Shown: positions 33,377 through 42,250 of the stretch, in pieces
Numbering within the stretch: the first letter of the stretch is position 1
How the letters are laid out: every line of letters starts with the position of its first letter
Origin: Clostridiales bacterium
GTDB taxonomy: Bacteria > Bacillota > Clostridia > Saccharofermentanales > Saccharofermentanaceae
Length of the DNA: 64,000 nucleotides
Assembly: GCA_017620475.1 (NCBI GenBank)
Contig: JAFZQI010000003.1
Location: forward strand, 62,001 to 126,000
Direction of reading: 5' to 3'
Position numbers and translations under genes: made by a program
The notes under the pieces: model-generated
Databases searched by the model: none
The model's input: the letters and a program-made list of their open reading frames with translations, nothing else
Told to the model about the DNA's origin: nothing

Positions 33377-34150
33377 TCAGTTCGGATCGCGGATCTCGAC
33401 GAAGTTGTCGCCGCATTCGATTCCGTATTCTTCTAGAAAAGTACTGAGTCCCGGGACGGTTTCCGGCTGGCGGATGAGTTTCGGCTGGTGTGCATCACAA
33501 CCCAGCACGAATTTCGGGTGCAGTTCTTTTGCCATATTGAAGAACCGGTGACAGGGATAGTTGCGGTGATCCGAGAATCCGTACATATTCACTTCCAGCG
33601 GGATGTCCAGTTCGACGGCCTTCTCCACGATGCGACGCATCTGATGAAGATAGATGTCATCGTTCCCCAGGAAATACGGAAGATCCGGATGCGCAAGATA
33701 GGTAAACAAGCCGGTTTCCATGCCTTCGATCGTGGTATCGACATACGCTTTCAAGTCCTCTGCTTTTGAAAAAGGCGCGCCCACATAGAAACCATCGATC
33801 TCATTTACGGCAAAATGCTGGCCCTGAATCAGATAATCCAAAGGAAAACGGCGAAGTTCTTTTAAAAGCGTAGGAAAAAACCTGGCTGAATACTCGACTT
33901 CGTACCCGATCAGGATCTTGATCTGATCCTTATACTCGTCACGAAGTTTCACCAGTGTTCCGGTATAGTCCTCGATCTCGTCCATCGTCATGCGTATCCC
34001 CGAGCGGAACCCCTTCGGATAAGGCTGCGGAACATGATCCGAAAAGCCCAGGACCGTAAAGCCCTGTGCGATGGCCTGCTCGATATATTCCCGCTCCGTG
34101 CCGAAAGCATGGTGGCAGCGGGTCGTGTGCGTGTGGTAATTCGCCAGCAT
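33377..34150 (-). CDS. hisK: Histidinol-phosphatase, PHP family
   Basis: 257 residues. It removes phosphate from histidinol phosphate in histidine synthesis. PHP metal ligands are visible: NYHTHTTRCHHA at the N-terminus, GFSDHVPQP near residue 36, the GYEVEY glutamate near 102, the LAHPDLP histidine, and GCDAHQP near the C-terminus. No other his genes are nearby, as in B. subtilis, where the enzyme is encoded apart from the his operon. Confidence 0.88.
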   Translation of the reverse strand: MLANYHTHTTRCHHAFGTEREYIEQAIAQGFTVLGFSDHVPQPYPKGFRSGIRMTMDEIEDYTGTLVKLRDEYKDQIKILIGYEVEYSARFFPTLLKELRRFPLDYLIQGQHFAVNEIDGFYVGAPFSKAEDLKAYVDTTIEGMETGLFTYLAHPDLPYFLGNDDIYLHQMRRIVEKAVELDIPLEVNMYGFSDHRNYPCHRFFNMAKELHPKFVLGCDAHQPKLIRQPETVPGLSTFLEEYGIECGDNFVEIRDPN

Positions 34151-34153
34151 AGC

Positions 34154-34423
34154 TTATCTTTTCTCCCTCAGCGTAAATCCGCATTCACCGGCGGCATCGC
34201 GGAAGCAGTCGAGGAACTTTCCGGCATAGTCACCAAGATACTCCTCAAGGAGCGCCGTATTTACGAAAAGGATCGTCGTGTCCGACGGAAGTTCGCTTAG
34301 GCAGTCATAGAGCGCATCGAGATTTCTTCCGAAATACTCCGGGAAAGAAAGCTCCGCCGCAATCACATCGTAGGCCACCTCGCGCGAGGTCATATCTTTT
34401 CCATCCAGAAGAAAAATACTCAT
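34154..34423 (-). CDS. Barstar-family ribonuclease inhibitor
   Basis: 89 residues. Barstar plugs the active site of barnase. FPEYFGRNLDALYDCLSEL holds the inhibitory helix, including the Tyr-Phe-Gly-Arg-Asn-Leu-Asp-Ala signature. The ATG overlaps the stop of the barnase-domain gene by 4 nt (ATGA), so it is translated with the toxin and protects the producing cell from misplaced enzyme. Confidence 0.93.
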   Translation of the reverse strand: MSIFLLDGKDMTSREVAYDVIAAELSFPEYFGRNLDALYDCLSELPSDTTILFVNTALLEEYLGDYAGKFLDCFRDAAGECGFTLREKR

Positions 34424-35139
34424 AAGTTCTCCTCCCCGTAAAGCAAGGTAAATGTCTCGTAGTGATCGTCGGTATAGTAGATGAGGCCGTCGTTAGAGAA
34501 TACGATTCGCTTCGCGCCACGGGACTTTTTGCCTTTCGTGTCGATATCGCATTCGTAGTACGTGCGGCCGTTCTTTTTCGGCAGGATGCCTTCACGGTTG
34601 CCGAAAACATCGCCTCCGATGCTGCATCCCGGGAAATAGTCCTCAAGAGATCCGCCTTCCCATCCTTCATCGCGGGCTTCCTTTTTCGTCACATAGTTGG
34701 ACGGAAGATGCCCGTATGTGTAGATGTAAAGTGCGACCTCATCCTTGGAATTATATTCGCCGTTTTCGTCGATCGGCGCCTCCGAGGGCTCCGTCTCCTT
34801 TTCGGTCGCTTTGGTCGTTTCCTTCTTTGTTGCCTTGGTCGTCGATTCGGTGGTAGCTTCCGTCGTTACATCGATGACCTCTTCTTCACCCCAGTCACCC
34901 GACTCATCAGTCCCGCCGTTCTTTTCGGAATCTTCAGTCTCACTGTTTTTGTCAGAGTCCTCCGTTCCGTTTTCATCAGGATCGGTCGCTTTCTCAGCAC
35001 TCGTTGCATCCTTGGCCGAAGCCGCCGTTGTCGTACTTTCCGTCATACTGTTGACCTGAATCAGGCAGCCGGTGCAAAGACTCAGCGCCATCACAACGCT
35101 CAACAGCAAAAACAGGAACTTGTTCTTTTTCACTTTCAT
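34420..35139 (-). CDS. Lipoprotein-anchored barnase-type ribonuclease
   Basis: 239 residues. Signal peptide with lipobox (LSLCTGC), a long Thr/Glu/Ser/Lys linker (about residues 30-120), then a full barnase domain: VALYIYTYGHLPSNYVTK, GGDVFGNREGILP, the catalytic Glu in YYECDID, Arg in AKRIVFSND and His in DDHYETF. All three catalytic residues of barnase (E73, R87, H102) have counterparts, so the enzyme should be active. Barnase is usually secreted free; here the lipobox and spacer would display it on the cell surface. Possible roles are toxicity to neighbours or nutrient RNA digestion. Immunity is encoded by the overlapping barstar gene. Confidence 0.92.
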   Translation of the reverse strand: MKVKKNKFLFLLLSVVMALSLCTGCLIQVNSMTESTTTAASAKDATSAEKATDPDENGTEDSDKNSETEDSEKNGGTDESGDWGEEEVIDVTTEATTESTTKATKKETTKATEKETEPSEAPIDENGEYNSKDEVALYIYTYGHLPSNYVTKKEARDEGWEGGSLEDYFPGCSIGGDVFGNREGILPKKNGRTYYECDIDTKGKKSRGAKRIVFSNDGLIYYTDDHYETFTLLYGEENL

Positions 35140-35156
35140 TTTTTCCTCCCAAAAGA

Positions 35157-35855
35157 TTATCCGCCGAAGCAGATTTTTCTTTTTGTCACATGGTCCTTAA
35201 TGGCTCCGGCGATCAGGCGCTGGCCTTTCACGTTCGGATGGATGCCGTCCTCGCAAAGATAATTCGAATAATTCTTCTTTTCAAGGAAGACCGAGGTAAT
35301 GTCGATCACCGGCACTTCATTGACGATCGCCAGTTTGAATATCTCGATATTGTAGCGCTCATGCCAGTTGGTAATGAACTGTTTGTCGTTGCGCATCCAC
35401 TGCATAATGCGTTCGCCGGAAAGCCCGCGCGAAATGTGTTTGAAGTAGCGGGCCGAATCGATAGGCGGCAGCGACAAAAGCACCGGAATCTTGCTTAGTT
35501 TCTTGATTTCCTGGATGATTGCCGTGTAGGTCGTCACGAAATGCTCGATCGTACTCATCGGAAGATGCTTCGCCTCCGGATCCTCGGCCACTTCTTTCCA
35601 GTTGAAATCGCAGTCATTGCCGCCGAATTCGAGCACAACATACTGACCCGAAGAATTCCGGATCGTATCAAGATTTCTCTCAAAGATACTCTCGCCTTTC
35701 TTGATCGTGCTCCCGAATTTGGCCTTATTCTCGATAGTGATGCCGAGCGACTCCTCGCAGATTTTCTGAAGAGAGGTGTCCGCCACCTTATAGTGCGCAT
35801 CTTCGTAAATGACACCCTTCAAAACCGAATCGCCGAATGCCGTAATCGTTTCCAT
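35157..35855 (-). CDS. SGNH/GDSL-family hydrolase
   Basis: 232 residues, cytoplasmic (no signal peptide). Catalytic blocks: FGDSVLKG (Ser near residue 9), the FGGND block (Asn near 78), and DGIHPN (Asp/His near the C-terminus). Probable esterase or lipase acting on an acyl or acetyl ester; the substrate is unknown. Close to the barnase gene (17 bp), possibly the same transcript. Confidence 0.85.
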   Translation of the reverse strand: METITAFGDSVLKGVIYEDAHYKVADTSLQKICEESLGITIENKAKFGSTIKKGESIFERNLDTIRNSSGQYVVLEFGGNDCDFNWKEVAEDPEAKHLPMSTIEHFVTTYTAIIQEIKKLSKIPVLLSLPPIDSARYFKHISRGLSGERIMQWMRNDKQFITNWHERYNIEIFKLAIVNEVPVIDITSVFLEKKNYSNYLCEDGIHPNVKGQRLIAGAIKDHVTKRKICFGG

Positions 35856-35871
35856 GATTATTCCCGTTCGC

Positions 35872-36213
35872 TTAGAAATTGCGCCCGTTCCAGCCCCAGT
35901 CGGAAACCGGATGATAGGTCACATATGTATTCTGTCCCGGAATGCCGTACTTGCTCGCAAGAACGTCGCACACCGCCGCCGTCATCTTGTTATAAAGCGC
36001 AGATCCCGCATCACCGAGAAGACTGACGCTCACATACGCGCCATCTTCCAGTTTTCTGCCGCCGAACCACAGGTCCTGCGAATCTTGAATATTCACCATC
36101 AGATAGGATTCCGTCTTCCCCAGATTCTCGATCAGCTTGCCGAAATCCGCCTTCAGTTCTTCCTTTTCCGCCTCGCTCATAGCACGAGTCAGCTTCGCTT
36201 CGATCATTGGCAT
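35872..36213 (-). CDS. MIF-family phenylpyruvate tautomerase-like protein
   Basis: 113 residues from the ATG at 36213 (MPMIEAKLT), chosen because GGAGG lies upstream and because the proline after Met is the catalytic base of the family; the frame extends to 36252. It resembles macrophage migration inhibitory factor: LMVNIQDSQDLWFGG, GDAGSALYNKMTAAVCDVL and a C-terminal TYVTYHPVSDWGWNGRNF. Expected to be a trimeric keto-enol tautomerase. MIF homologues are uncommon in bacteria. Confidence 0.87.
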   Translation of the reverse strand: MPMIEAKLTRAMSEAEKEELKADFGKLIENLGKTESYLMVNIQDSQDLWFGGRKLEDGAYVSVSLLGDAGSALYNKMTAAVCDVLASKYGIPGQNTYVTYHPVSDWGWNGRNF

Positions 36214-36719
36214 AAAGCTCGCCTCCTTTTCCATGCGAATATTGTACACCACACATTTCTTTTCGAAAAGAACTGTGCACGAATCAGAAGTGCGCCGCCC
36301 GATTCACTTCCCGATACTTCCCGGTCTCATCTCTCAACTTCCCATTCTCACCCCGCTAATTCTCACGGTCTTCCCCTTAATTTCCCGCTCTCTCCCCTTA
36401 ATTTCCCGAAGGTTCACCGCAGATGTCACCAAATTTGATATTTCAGTGACACTTTTAGTGAAATTCCGGTCCGGCAGAATAGATCAACATAAACATTCAC
36501 CCCAGATGTCACCAAATTTGACATTTCGGTGACACTTGAGGTGAACTTGGAATGATGATTGATATTTCCAGCAACATGCCTGACCCGGATTTCGCTCAGA
36601 TCTCGCTTTTTTTGACATTTGAGCGAAACTGGAGCGAAATTGATGCAAATCGAAAAGAACCGGGTGCAACTGCTTCCGCTCGAAAAGAACCACGTGCCGC
36701 TTCGGCACCATCCTTCTAC
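36214..36719. other. 506-bp gene-free region with repeats
   Basis: Contains a TTCGAAAAGAACTGTG motif copy (36258-36273), a 15-bp direct repeat CCCCTTAATTTCCCG twice (about 36374 and 36395), three nested inverted repeats (36413-36639), and two AAAAGAACC motif variants (about 36652 and 36682). No gene supported. Confidence 0.65.
36413..36639. repeat. Second cluster of nested inverted repeats
   Basis: Copies at 36413-36462 and 36496-36545 (TTCACC/GTCACC arms) and at 36590-36639 (TTTCGCTC/GAGCGAAA arms), with loops TTTGATA or TTTGACA, the reverse orientation of the 28.7-kb cluster. The first two copies are 83 nt apart start to start, exactly as the first two of the other cluster. Confidence 0.85.
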
Positions 36720-38426
36720 TTACCGATTGACCAGGAAGTGCGGCGTGATCAGCACGAAGAGTGCGCCGAGCCCGCAGCTCACGGCACTGCCGAGAAGGAG
36801 CGTAAGCAGAGGCATTTTCAGGACAATGCCCAGAATGATGAAGACCGCGGCAGGTAAAAGCCCGAAGTACAGGAACATGATCTGCACGAATGTCTTGATG
36901 GTCGAGCCGCTTTCCCCCGGCACCGAAATGTTCACGAACGCGCCCACTGCCGTACCAAAGAAGGACACCGACAGGATGAAGATATACCAGCCGAGCATTA
37001 CGAGGGGCGATGTCCGAAGAATAATCCCCGCCACAAGGATCGCCGGCAGAAGGTCGATGGCATTCACCGCCACACTACCGAGAAGCGAGAACCACAGTTT
37101 TTTCATCGGCGGTTCCGGAATCAGAATGAAGAACTCACGGCTGGTGTCCTCCTTCAGCGGATTGCCCAAAGTCCTATAAAACATCAGGACCGTCAGCACG
37201 CACGCCGGCACCAGGAACGGCTCAAAGCCGGTATGGCTGCGTCCCGCAAGCCAAGCCGCAAATCCCGCAACAAGCGTAAAGGTCACCAGCGTAGCATTGA
37301 AAACATGGAACTTCGCAAAGCGGAATCGGTTATAAACTGCCTTGAAGAGGAAGACGCCGGCCCCGGATCCACGGTTGAACCCGTCGCGCTGAAGCTTCTC
37401 GCTTCTATCCTTATCACGCACGGTCACCACACCGCTCGAAGCTTTCTTCGCATTCTCAAGAAGCGCCGCCTGCTTATCCGTCTCCACAAGAGCATCCTCA
37501 TAGAAGTCGGCCTTGACCTTCCAGATCACGACCACGATCAGTGCACAAGCGAACACGAAAAGTGTAAGGAACAGCAGTGACAGCGCCATTTCGCCGGAGA
37601 TCGCGTAGTAGCAGAAACCACGCATCCAGCCCCAGAAAGGCACCCAGAAAGTGTATTTGCTGCCAAAGAAATCAAAAGCCGCCGTCAGCGCGTCTTTTCC
37701 GCTGGCCACCATATACACCCCGAACACCCCTGCAATCACGGCATACACACAGATGACCGCTTTGCCCAGGCCACCCGTACCGTACTTCGTCTTGGACATA
37801 ATGGTATAGAACGCCACCTGCACCAGCGTACCGAAAATGAGGGACAGGCCGTACGCAATGATGAGCGACGCCGCGCCCCAACCGCCGAGGCCCACGTTAT
37901 AGATAAGATTCGGCAGTTGGAAAACCATATAAAGCGAGATCGCCAGAGAAGCCGCCAGCGTCCCGACCAGCCTGAACATCAGAACAGACTGCGGTTTCAT
38001 CGGCGACGCGAAAAGCATCGGTACATCGGCCGGTTTGAAGATCCTTCCTGACGACTTGGCATTACTGATATTGATCGCCAGCGACAGGAAAAACAGTACA
38101 CTGATGATCAGGTCGATCAGATCAACGACCTTCTTATCGCGGGACTTAAGGAACCCGGGAGTCCCGGACTTCGCACTCACACTGATGGTGACCCCGTCCT
38201 CATCGACTTTCACGGACGAATCATCCTCGTCCTCGATCACCAGTTCCGCAGACGTCTTACTGTCGGACTCCTTCTCATCATCACTATCAGGAAGAAGAAT
38301 GCCGATACCAAACCCGATCAGCATACCGAGCACCAGGCACACCGCGAAAAACGCCAGCCACGTTTTGAATATCTTCTTGAGCGTGTTGACAAGGGAGTGC
38401 CACGTATAGTAGAAAAACAGTCTCAT
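36720..38426 (-). CDS. ABC transporter membrane protein (putative exporter)
   Basis: 568 residues with about 12 hydrophobic segments. After the first helix comes an acidic extracytoplasmic loop (PDSDDEKESDSK and DEDDSSVKVDEDG). It fits the large ABC exporter permeases of Bacillota that work with a single ATPase. Its ATG overlaps the TGA of the ATPase gene upstream (ATGA at 38423-38426), so the pair forms one complex. Substrate unknown. Confidence 0.82.
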   Translation of the reverse strand: MRLFFYYTWHSLVNTLKKIFKTWLAFFAVCLVLGMLIGFGIGILLPDSDDEKESDSKTSAELVIEDEDDSSVKVDEDGVTISVSAKSGTPGFLKSRDKKVVDLIDLIISVLFFLSLAINISNAKSSGRIFKPADVPMLFASPMKPQSVLMFRLVGTLAASLAISLYMVFQLPNLIYNVGLGGWGAASLIIAYGLSLIFGTLVQVAFYTIMSKTKYGTGGLGKAVICVYAVIAGVFGVYMVASGKDALTAAFDFFGSKYTFWVPFWGWMRGFCYYAISGEMALSLLFLTLFVFACALIVVVIWKVKADFYEDALVETDKQAALLENAKKASSGVVTVRDKDRSEKLQRDGFNRGSGAGVFLFKAVYNRFRFAKFHVFNATLVTFTLVAGFAAWLAGRSHTGFEPFLVPACVLTVLMFYRTLGNPLKEDTSREFFILIPEPPMKKLWFSLLGSVAVNAIDLLPAILVAGIILRTSPLVMLGWYIFILSVSFFGTAVGAFVNISVPGESGSTIKTFVQIMFLYFGLLPAAVFIILGIVLKMPLLTLLLGSAVSCGLGALFVLITPHFLVNR

Positions 38427-39283
38427 TTCTCCTGCTCTCCCTTCGCCTCATCTGCTTCTTTTTCGTCGGCAAAAGCACTGTCGCCTGCCGCGTCCTTTCT
38501 CTCCTCTGCAAAAGCACTGTTTCCTGCTGCACTCTCCTTCTCACCGGCCACATCCTCAGACAGTGCTTTTCCAACGGAATCCGGAGAAAGGCCCTCGGTC
38601 ACCTCGAAGAACAGATCCTCGAGCGACTTGCCCTGGCCCTCGATCTCTGAACGCGAAACATTCGCACGCACTTTGCCGTTCTGCATAATGACTGTTCTGT
38701 CCCAAAGCATATCTACACTGTCGATAATGTGCGTACTGATCAGCATGGTCTTGCCGGCCTGACGCATCTCCTCGATCATATTCTTCAGTTCTTTGATCGC
38801 ATGCGGATCAAGACCGAGAAGCGGCTCATCCATCAGAAGAATATCCGGGTCAGGAAGAAGTCCCACACAGAGGTTGAGCTTCTGCTGCATACCTTTACTG
38901 AGCTCATCACCGAATTTCTTTTTCTTGTCGGCCAGTTCGAAACGCTCCAGCAGCATCTCGATCCGTTCCTTATAGTTCGTCATTTTATAGGCACGGGCAA
39001 TGAATTCCATATGCTCGACGACCGTCAGCGTCGGATAAAGGGACGGCAGCTCCGGGATGTATCCCATGATCTTTCTGGCCTCCGATGTCTTGTTCGGAAT
39101 ACCGTTGACCGTGATCCGGCCATCGTATTTCAGAAAGCCGATGATCGACTTAATGATCGTACTTTTGCCCGCTCCATTCGGTCCCAGGAGCACCGTCAGG
39201 CTACCCGGTTCAAGCATAAACGACACATCGTCGCAGGCCGGATTTTTCCCATACTTCTTGGTCACATGATTTACGTCTAACAT
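38423..39283 (-). CDS. ABC transporter ATP-binding protein
   Basis: 286 residues. Walker A GPNGAGKST (about 34-42), signature LSKGMQQKL near 144, Walker B DILLMDEPLLGLD near 165, and the H-loop in LISTHI. The last 50 residues are an Ala/Glu/Lys-rich tail holding three copies of the AAAAGCACTGT motif, read as GKALS, GNSAFA and GDSAFA. This tail lies beyond the conserved fold and may be recent extension. Partner of the permease it overlaps. Confidence 0.9.
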   Translation of the reverse strand: MLDVNHVTKKYGKNPACDDVSFMLEPGSLTVLLGPNGAGKSTIIKSIIGFLKYDGRITVNGIPNKTSEARKIMGYIPELPSLYPTLTVVEHMEFIARAYKMTNYKERIEMLLERFELADKKKKFGDELSKGMQQKLNLCVGLLPDPDILLMDEPLLGLDPHAIKELKNMIEEMRQAGKTMLISTHIIDSVDMLWDRTVIMQNGKVRANVSRSEIEGQGKSLEDLFFEVTEGLSPDSVGKALSEDVAGEKESAAGNSAFAEERKDAAGDSAFADEKEADEAKGEQEK

Positions 39284-39455
39284 ATGTAATTCTCCCTCTT
39301 ATGTCCTTGTGCGATGCGTGCGGCTTCGACGTCCCGATCCGGTCCGTATCTCCGGATCTCTCAAAGAAAACTCTCCGTCACACACCCGTCCATCGCATTT
39401 CATATTGCCATATTATCCATAAGGCGTAAATCAATCGCCAAGCAAAGGTAAAGAT

Positions 39456-39484
39456 TTGTTTAAGTTTAGGATTTGGCATATAAT
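39456..39484 (+). promoter_or_regulatory. Promoter for the 875-aa lipoprotein gene
   Basis: TTGTTT (39456-39461), 17-bp spacer, TATAAT (39479-39484), about 100 bp before the ATG at 39589. The 39284-39588 gap holds nothing else I can name. Confidence 0.7.
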
Positions 39485-39588
39485 GGCTTCGGAAAAAGGA
39501 AAAAGGAAATGAACGCTGCCGGGATTTCAAAGGTCGCGGCACCGCCCGATATATGTCCGGCAGCACGTTACATCTGAGGTAATTCTTT

Positions 39589-42216
39589 ATGAAGAAGAGA
39601 CGTATTATATCCGTACTATTATCTATCACTATGCTCGGAACAGTTACGCTTGCTCCCGCCCTGTTCTGCGGCTGTTCTCCCAAGGAAGAAAAGGAAAGCA
39701 AAAAGATCTACGACCGCGGGCCGGATGGCAAGAATATGCGTTCACATACGACCGAGACCTCCTCACGTCTCCCGTCGATCGATCCTTCAGTCAGCACAAG
39801 CGACCCCGGCAATCCCGGTTTTACCGGCGATGTCAATTCTCCCGACACTTCGGTCATCAGCGGCATAGCGGATAAGTTTCTTAAAGAAGGTTCGACCGTG
39901 ATCGCCCTTGACGATCAAGGAAAATATCAGAACACGAACAGCCAGCTCGCCATGCTCGACTATCAGCAATACCTTAAGGAGTATCTTTTCTCCGAGGAAT
40001 GCTATGAGAGAACCGCCGCCACCATGCCCGGTTCAGGTATAGAAAGCTACGAAGACTATGTCGAGCAGATGAAAACACTCTACGGCGCAGATACACCTGA
40101 ACTTGACGAAAACAATAAGCTCCAGGAGCTTCCGCAAAACCGGGTCTTTTTCGCAATCCAATCATTGTATGCTCAAGGGTTTGACCAAACGATCAGCAGT
40201 GTTTTGGCCGAGGCTTGCATATCACGCGGGTTCAATTTGCTGTTCGACGATAATGGCTGCAATACCGCCATTTGTAACAGTGTTAAAGAGAATAAAGTCT
40301 TCTATGATACTGCCTACATCTATGTCATCTGCATCATTCCGGTAAGCGACAGTAGCGCCTACGTCCTGATTCGTGCCAATACCCTCGACTCATCCCGGAA
40401 CCTGCACTGCGCAGAATTCGTAAGCCTGAACGGCGAGCAGCCCGTCCAGCAGCTGAGAAGCCTTCAGATCAGCGCCCAGGATCCGGAATACAGCCCGATC
40501 TTCGTTCACCTCCCGGCAGGAGACCAAAGCCAGGAACTGCTCGATGAGATCGAGGCATTTCATGACCGTTTCGGAAGCCCTTCCACAAACGGCATCACCT
40601 GGAAAGATGGCCCGCTTCCTACGGGGATCGAAGAGGAAATGACGCCCACCCTGGTTGCTGCCACGGCCGGAAGCTCCCTTCAAACCTCACTTTCGTACCG
40701 CGCAGACGGCACCTGGTTCTACACCAGTCTTCTCGATGAACGCGAAACCTTCACGGTCAGTGATCATGAGGCGGAGCGCACCATGCTTGACCTTCTCTAC
40801 AGATATGTCGCGCAGGAAGCATTCAAAAACTGCAGTTGTCTTCTGCCAAGCCTTCAGGGAAACTGGACCATCGATACTTCGAAGTCCTACGATCAGACCC
40901 GCATCGCGCCTGAGGAAAAGGACAAAAACGCCAGCATCATCATGGTGTATAAGTCGGAAGATATCTATCAGAGCACGACGATCACCTTCTCAGGCGACGA
41001 CCTCTACTACTGCGACGACACGATAGAGCTCTACGACGTCCAGACCACCGATACGCCTTTCTACCAGACGACGGATTTCTACGAATTCTATAAGCAGGGC
41101 GATGAGGCATTCTTCCGTCCTGACACTACGGATGTCTTCTATTCAGTAGATCCGTCCGATTTCCGCGGCAAAAGAACTGCGACCTTGATTTCGAAGATGA
41201 TTGCGGACGAATATGAGTTTAAAGCAGGCTATGAGCTGGATTACACCCCCGACGGCGATGCGGAAGAAAGAGCAAACGAAAGCTGGCGTCTCCCCGGCTG
41301 GACGGTCACTGACCGCATCCCGGTTTCGTGCGAATACTACACCAAAGGCAGTTCGACACTGGTCGTTTTCCTCAATGCAGACGGCAGGCTCCTCTGCGGC
41401 TGGGAGTATAATCCCGAAGGGCTGACCATCTACTACGCCATAAGCGAAGATTCGGTCGAGATGGATCTGACAACGGACATGGAACATGCCCGTAATCACC
41501 TGGGCACCGACCCGAACGACAGCGGAGATCCGGGATCGGATCAAGGCGGTCAGGGTCAGGGCGGAAACGGGAGCAGCCAGCCGAAGCCCGACTCCGAGAA
41601 GAACGAGGAAGACTGGATCGTTGAAGATGTTGCCGAACATGGCTATTTCGACCTGACCGGCAATATCGTCGAAGGGGATGCGATCGAAGGCTCCCCCGTC
41701 GTACAAAAGTATATGGAGTATTTCGCCTCACTCTCCCCGTTCATTTTCGAATACTGGGAATTCGGAAACTACCGTGTAAACAACTATTTCCTCACGCTCA
41801 ATAAGGACGGTGATTTCTGCGATGCCGAGATCGTCAGTTCGCACGATAACTCTTTTGACTACGATATGACGCGCGTCAAGATCGGCGATACCATCTACAC
41901 ATCATCCGAGTCCGACGGCAGCAGCCGGAGCGATAAGATCGGGCCTGAATATGTCGAAGACGAGATCCTTTACTCCCTCCCCGATGTCATGATCCCATCG
42001 CACAACGGCACGTTCAAACGCGCTTACTACGCGACCGTCAACGGTGACGAATACATTATCGAAGAGTGGACATACCGGGGCGAGACCACTTACTTCTTCT
42101 GCAAGGATAGCGAGATCCTCGCCATGAAATATCAGAAGTTCGGAAATACATTCTATGCGTACGTCTCACGCTACGAGCATATCGCTGCCGACGCACGGAT
42201 CAAAAAGCCGACATAA
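39589..42216 (+). CDS. Large lipoprotein of unknown function, 875 aa
   Basis: Signal peptide with lipobox (APALFCGC) and a Ser/Thr/Pro/Asp-rich linker to about residue 85. There follow two long regions separated by a Gly/Gln/Asp-rich hinge (GDPGSDQGGQGQGGNGSSQ, about 645-665). The first region repeats Tyr/Asp/Glu-rich strands and may bind extracellular ligands; no motif is recognised. Related in style to the other lipoproteins at 46-54 kb. Confidence 0.72.
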   Translation: MKKRRIISVLLSITMLGTVTLAPALFCGCSPKEEKESKKIYDRGPDGKNMRSHTTETSSRLPSIDPSVSTSDPGNPGFTGDVNSPDTSVISGIADKFLKEGSTVIALDDQGKYQNTNSQLAMLDYQQYLKEYLFSEECYERTAATMPGSGIESYEDYVEQMKTLYGADTPELDENNKLQELPQNRVFFAIQSLYAQGFDQTISSVLAEACISRGFNLLFDDNGCNTAICNSVKENKVFYDTAYIYVICIIPVSDSSAYVLIRANTLDSSRNLHCAEFVSLNGEQPVQQLRSLQISAQDPEYSPIFVHLPAGDQSQELLDEIEAFHDRFGSPSTNGITWKDGPLPTGIEEEMTPTLVAATAGSSLQTSLSYRADGTWFYTSLLDERETFTVSDHEAERTMLDLLYRYVAQEAFKNCSCLLPSLQGNWTIDTSKSYDQTRIAPEEKDKNASIIMVYKSEDIYQSTTITFSGDDLYYCDDTIELYDVQTTDTPFYQTTDFYEFYKQGDEAFFRPDTTDVFYSVDPSDFRGKRTATLISKMIADEYEFKAGYELDYTPDGDAEERANESWRLPGWTVTDRIPVSCEYYTKGSSTLVVFLNADGRLLCGWEYNPEGLTIYYAISEDSVEMDLTTDMEHARNHLGTDPNDSGDPGSDQGGQGQGGNGSSQPKPDSEKNEEDWIVEDVAEHGYFDLTGNIVEGDAIEGSPVVQKYMEYFASLSPFIFEYWEFGNYRVNNYFLTLNKDGDFCDAEIVSSHDNSFDYDMTRVKIGDTIYTSSESDGSSRSDKIGPEYVEDEILYSLPDVMIPSHNGTFKRAYYATVNGDEYIIEEWTYRGETTYFFCKDSEILAMKYQKFGNTFYAYVSRYEHIAADARIKKPT

Positions 42217-42250
42217 GAAGTTCTATCTCTCGTCACCTCAAGATTGCATG

